Part shown: piece by piece, positions 12,680 to 15,365 of the stretch
Layout of the letters: every line of letters starts with the position of its first letter
Position numbering within the stretch: position 1 is the stretch's first letter
Assembly (NCBI GenBank): GCA_031257995.1
Contig: JAIRNN010000048.1
Coordinates: forward strand, 1 to 15,365
Source: Spirochaetaceae bacterium
GTDB lineage: Bacteria > Spirochaetota > Spirochaetia > Treponematales > Breznakiellaceae
DNA length: 15,365 nucleotides
Direction of reading: 5' to 3'
Program-made: the position numbers and the translations under genes
Notes under the pieces: generated by a model
What the model saw: the letters and a program-made list of their open reading frames with translations, nothing else
Told to the model about the DNA's origin: nothing
Databases searched by the model: none

Positions 12680-13439
12680 TCTTGCCGATCAGATTGCCAA
12701 AGTCATTTCCTCATGGGACGGCATTGAGGCGATAACGCTAAACGAGGCCGCCCTTGGGGACACGCTGGCCCCGCATTTCGCGCTTACCCTTGATGTGTAC
12801 CACGCGCTTCCGTTGCCCGATCCAGAGACGCGGCGGGCGGGCTACGGCAAGGCGGATGTGTACGAGGCGGCGTTGAACAAAGACCGGTTTTTTTCAGGCG
12901 ACATTCCCGTGCACATCGAATTCAAAGGGACAGCCAAGATTGAGAAGCTGGTAAGTGCCGCCTCCGGAAAAAAAGAGACGCTTCGTTCCGTGGTGGATGC
13001 CGGAACCTATGGCTTTTACCGGGTGGTTGAGAGCCGCGTCTTGTTCTCGCGGGGCGAATGGCTTTCCAGTGTCAGGAAAACGCTTTCCACGCTGGGGCTG
13101 GATTTCTGGGGCGAGTTGCGCGACGTGTACGAGGCCAAGATGGAACATTTTCTCTCCGATTTGGGCGCGGCACTCCTCTCGGACGATAATTTTTACTTCC
13201 TCATCTCATCCGCCGAGTTTATCAAGTCCGCCGCCCTCACGCTGTTTTGCATCAACCGCCGTTTTGAGCCTTCGCACCGGTTTTACTATGACCAAGTCTG
13301 CGCCTTGCCGGTTTTGCCCGATTCTTTTGACGCTCAAATCGAGACTTTTTTACGCCCCTCGGCGGAGATGACGATGGAACGGAAATACGGTGTCGCCGGG
13401 ATCATCGCCCGCGGGATCATAGCGTTGCGATGGGAATGA
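12660..13439 (+). CDS. Uncharacterised protein, possibly nucleotidyltransferase-like
   Basis: A 259-residue soluble protein I cannot name. It starts at a TTG (12660) inside the end of yajC, overlapping it by 20 bases, with GGGGAG just upstream. The first 100 residues alternate beta and helix. The segment after Gly33 with an Asp at 45, and the helical second half (FLISSAEFIKSAALTLFCINRRFEPSHRF), loosely recall kanamycin-nucleotidyltransferase or DUF4037-like proteins. The usual GS...DxD catalytic motif is not complete, so this is only a fold-level guess. It overlaps the lipoprotein gene by 10 bases, so it is translated with it. Confidence 0.7.
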   Translation: MKRKTLDLADQIAKVISSWDGIEAITLNEAALGDTLAPHFALTLDVYHALPLPDPETRRAGYGKADVYEAALNKDRFFSGDIPVHIEFKGTAKIEKLVSAASGKKETLRSVVDAGTYGFYRVVESRVLFSRGEWLSSVRKTLSTLGLDFWGELRDVYEAKMEHFLSDLGAALLSDDNFYFLISSAEFIKSAALTLFCINRRFEPSHRFYYDQVCALPVLPDSFDAQIETFLRPSAEMTMERKYGVAGIIARGIIALRWE

Positions 13440-15148
13440 ATCGCCGGGGACGGCTCTGCTGGTTTTCTGTTTTGTTTCTTTTTCTGGTCTCATGCGCCTA
13501 CGAGGCGCCGGCGGCATTTCCGCTTTTCACGGATAACGGTCGTGCGGTCAATGTAATAGCCCGTTCAAAAGAGGCGGCCTCCGGTCTCATCAAAACAAAT
13601 ATTGGAACGAAGAGCGGGGCGAAGAGCAAAAAGGCCGTCTATATGTATTCGTTGCCGGAAACGGTTCATATTGCGGAAAACATCTCGTTTTTGATTGATT
13701 ATACGGTGCGGGACATGGGGAACGTTCCGTCTGACGCGGCGGGGGAAGCGATAATCGAGGCGCGTTTCAGCGGCGGCAAAAACAAAAAAGACGGCGGCCC
13801 GTCGTGGCGGTTGCCGCTGGACGTATCTTTCTTAGGTCTTGCCGACGGGGAGAACGAAGAACGAAAAGAACGGCGTTACCGTTACGCGATCCCCCTTGAT
13901 CTGGACGAACTCGACACCATAACGATCAGCGCCGAAAATGTCCCGGAAGTTTTGATCCATTCTTTTTCCATTATCAAGCGGTTTTACGGGTTTGAGAACA
14001 ATGCCGCCTGCGTAACGTTGAGCCCTTTCGTGTACCGGGAGCAGGACGCGGAATCCCGGCGCGAGACGTATGTCATAGACCCGGCGGAACCGTATCCGAT
14101 AACCGGCGGCAAATCGTTGCGGATGAAAAACCTTGCCCCCCGGTCGGTGATCAAGACGCGGGCGTTCGGGTATGAATCTTCGTCCGCCCAGACTCAGGAA
14201 GTGAGCCTTCCCGCCGGTATTCTGGGACGTTCGCCCTACCCGGTAACGGTGGGCGGCGGCGCGGATGCGGTGTTATTGTCGCCGTTGCCGATACCGGATT
14301 TTCCCGTGCCGCTTGCCGCCGATCCCGGCGTGATATTGGATTACCCGCAAACGGTTTGGCGGAACGACGATTACGAGATCTTTCGCTGGGAGTCTTTTCC
14401 CACGGTTCTCATCTTCGACACGGCGGATTATGCGGTGCAGGACAAGTTGTTCAAGCGGCTCGCCTTCTTTACGGAAAAGAAGGGTTATCGGGGGCGGCTC
14501 GTTCCCGACGAGGAGTTGTCCGGGCAGCACGGCTGGAACGCGCATGATTACCGGGCGGAGGACCTGGCCGCGTTCTACGAGCTGGCCGGCCGGCAGAACT
14601 TCCCGCTTCTGCCGGAGGAACGTTTTTTGAAAGATGTCCTCCTTGACAACGGCATTATCACGATGCGGGACGGGAATGTTGCGGCGGGAGAAGGGGCGGT
14701 GGTCTCCGTTTCCCGCGAATCGAACGGATACCTGCGCCGCCTCTTCATGGCGCACGAATGTTTTCACGGTATCTACTTCGTCGACGAGGATTTTCGTATC
14801 TTCACTCGGCAGCGCTACGATGCCTTCGATCCCGTGTCCAAAAAGGTAATCCTTTCGTATTTTGACTACCAGTCCTACGACATCACCGACGAATACTTGG
14901 TGTTTAACGAGTTCATGGCGCATCTTCTCCAGCAAGGCGCGGGCGCCGCCGCCGAATACTTTGGCAAGACGATCCCCGAACGGCTTGAAAGAAGCGAATG
15001 GCGGCAGCCCATCCTGCCGGAAAAAGACGAGGCGCAGAACACTTGGCCCCATCTTGCGGCGAGTTTTGACAAGGAAGCGCGGGCCTTTTCCGCCTACGTC
15101 TCCCAACGCTGGCCCCTCGCCGCCGGAAGAGTCTGGCTCATAGAATAG
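13430..15148 (+). CDS. Putative lipoprotein zinc metallopeptidase
   Basis: A 572-residue exported protein. The N-terminus is basic, then hydrophobic, ending in a lipobox LVSC with Cys22, so it should be lipid-anchored. Residues about 70-330 look like beta-rich domains with no family I recognise. The last third contains AHECFHGIYF, an HExxH zinc motif at 442-446. A Glu at 494 in FNEFMAHLLQQ, about 48 residues on, is well placed as the third ligand of a gluzincin-type peptidase. Cotranscribed with yajC and the 259-residue gene, it may process or assemble envelope proteins, but that is inference. It starts at 13430, or two codons later at 13436, with no strong ribosome site, consistent with coupling. 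Confidence 0.78.
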   Translation: MGMNRRGRLCWFSVLFLFLVSCAYEAPAAFPLFTDNGRAVNVIARSKEAASGLIKTNIGTKSGAKSKKAVYMYSLPETVHIAENISFLIDYTVRDMGNVPSDAAGEAIIEARFSGGKNKKDGGPSWRLPLDVSFLGLADGENEERKERRYRYAIPLDLDELDTITISAENVPEVLIHSFSIIKRFYGFENNAACVTLSPFVYREQDAESRRETYVIDPAEPYPITGGKSLRMKNLAPRSVIKTRAFGYESSSAQTQEVSLPAGILGRSPYPVTVGGGADAVLLSPLPIPDFPVPLAADPGVILDYPQTVWRNDDYEIFRWESFPTVLIFDTADYAVQDKLFKRLAFFTEKKGYRGRLVPDEELSGQHGWNAHDYRAEDLAAFYELAGRQNFPLLPEERFLKDVLLDNGIITMRDGNVAAGEGAVVSVSRESNGYLRRLFMAHECFHGIYFVDEDFRIFTRQRYDAFDPVSKKVILSYFDYQSYDITDEYLVFNEFMAHLLQQGAGAAAEYFGKTIPERLERSEWRQPILPEKDEAQNTWPHLAASFDKEARAFSAYVSQRWPLAAGRVWLIE

Positions 15149-15149
15149 T

Positions 15150-15162
15150 GCCCCACAGGGGC
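15150..15162 (+). terminator. GC hairpin right after the lipoprotein stop
   Basis: GCCCC-ACA-GGGGC begins 2 bases after the stop codon. It is followed by CTCCCTT, a poor U run. It is the same hairpin type found in both composite elements of the sugar locus. Confidence 0.4.
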
Positions 15163-15200
15163 CTCCCTTGGACCCGGCATAAGGGGAAATGGCGGCGGTT
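15150..15200 (-). repeat. Inverted fragment of the GC-rich composite element
   Basis: Read on the minus strand, this stretch (CCGCCGCCATTTCCCC, then ATGCCG, then AAGGGAGGCCCCTGTGGGGC) follows the module beside array 1 (CCGCCGCCTTTCCCCGTCAT, then GCCGCCCCCAAGGAAGGCCCC). No 22-bp array is attached. It lies against the right-hand IS. Confidence 0.6.
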
Positions 15201-15283
15201 TTCTGCGGTAAGGAGGGGGAAGTCTCCCCCTCGCTCTCGCCCCTATGGGGAATTGAAAATGGATAACGGAAAATGAAGAATGC

Positions 15284-15310
15284 TGTCGCGTCCTGGTGTA
15301 AAGTTGACAC
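15284..15310 (+). mobile_element. Left end of an IS3-type insertion sequence
   Basis: TGTCGCGTCCTGG at 15284 followed by GTTGACAC looks like a terminal inverted repeat starting with TG, as in IS3-family elements. It lies directly before the OrfA start. The other end is outside the window, so the boundary is approximate. Confidence 0.55.
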
Positions 15311-15325
15311 ATAAGGAGTCGAAAG

Positions 15326-15365
15326 ATGAGAGATGAGATAAGGTACAGCGAGGCGTTCAAGCTTC
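15326..15365 (+). CDS. IS3-family transposase OrfA, first 13 codons
   Basis: The window ends 40 bases into a frame reading MRDEIRYSEAFKL, the usual start of an IS3-family OrfA (basic start, then YSEAFKLxVV). TAAGGAG (15312-15318) is 7 bases upstream of the ATG. Too little is visible to judge completeness. Confidence 0.65.
   Translation, partial: MRDEIRYSEAFKL

Noticed and set aside
14273..15310. Minus-strand 345-residue frame antisense to the lipoprotein gene
   Set aside because: Long only because of high GC; the sense frame has a lipobox, an HExxH motif and operon overlap.

Overview
The window reads as an accessory stretch of a fermentative bacterium with a fairly GC-rich genome that relies on PTS sugar uptake. 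My best guess is a spirochaete of the Treponema group, possibly gut-associated. This rests on the overall look of the proteins (a YajC-led lipoprotein operon, a degenerate Y1/RAYT-type transposase relative, short hairpin-rich repeats between genes); no ribosomal or other marker is present to prove it. Both edges are cut inside insertion sequences: the 5' part of an ISAzo13-type transposase on the left (minus strand) and the first codons of an IS3-type OrfA on the right (plus strand).

Left two thirds (about 300-8930, all minus strand) is a sugar-uptake locus read right to left: a LicT/BglG-type antiterminator, a three-domain EIIBCA permease, an EIIBC permease without its own EIIA, a ChbG/YdjC-type carbohydrate deacetylase, a GH1 6-phospho-beta-glucosidase and an exported histidine phosphatase. 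The genes suggest import and phosphorylation of beta-glucosides or related, possibly acetylated, disaccharides, then deacetylation and hydrolysis of the sugar phosphate. A clear sigma70-type promoter and a nearly perfect RAT antiterminator site lie just before licT. No terminator overlaps the RAT; a competing RNA helix would instead cover the licT Shine-Dalgarno.

Two spacers of nearly equal size inside this locus (2757-3341 and 5518-6108) each carry a composite non-coding element. Its core is a tandem array of 22-bp units (11 and 13 units). Most units hold a small dyad at the same register, and arm sequences change between units in a compensating way. GC-rich hairpin modules flank the arrays and sit right after stop codons. 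This is the least explained structure in the window.

The middle (8927-10834) holds two 11-base poly-G tracts (one here, one at 1251), an IS200/RAYT-like protein that has lost both HUH histidines, a spacer of REP-like repeats, and a small membrane/coiled-coil protein whose promoter predicts a leaderless mRNA.

The right part (10949-15148, plus strand) has deoC-cdd (deoxynucleoside salvage) and then yajC followed by two overlapping genes: an unrecognised 259-residue protein and a 572-residue lipoprotein with an HExxH...E metallopeptidase signature.
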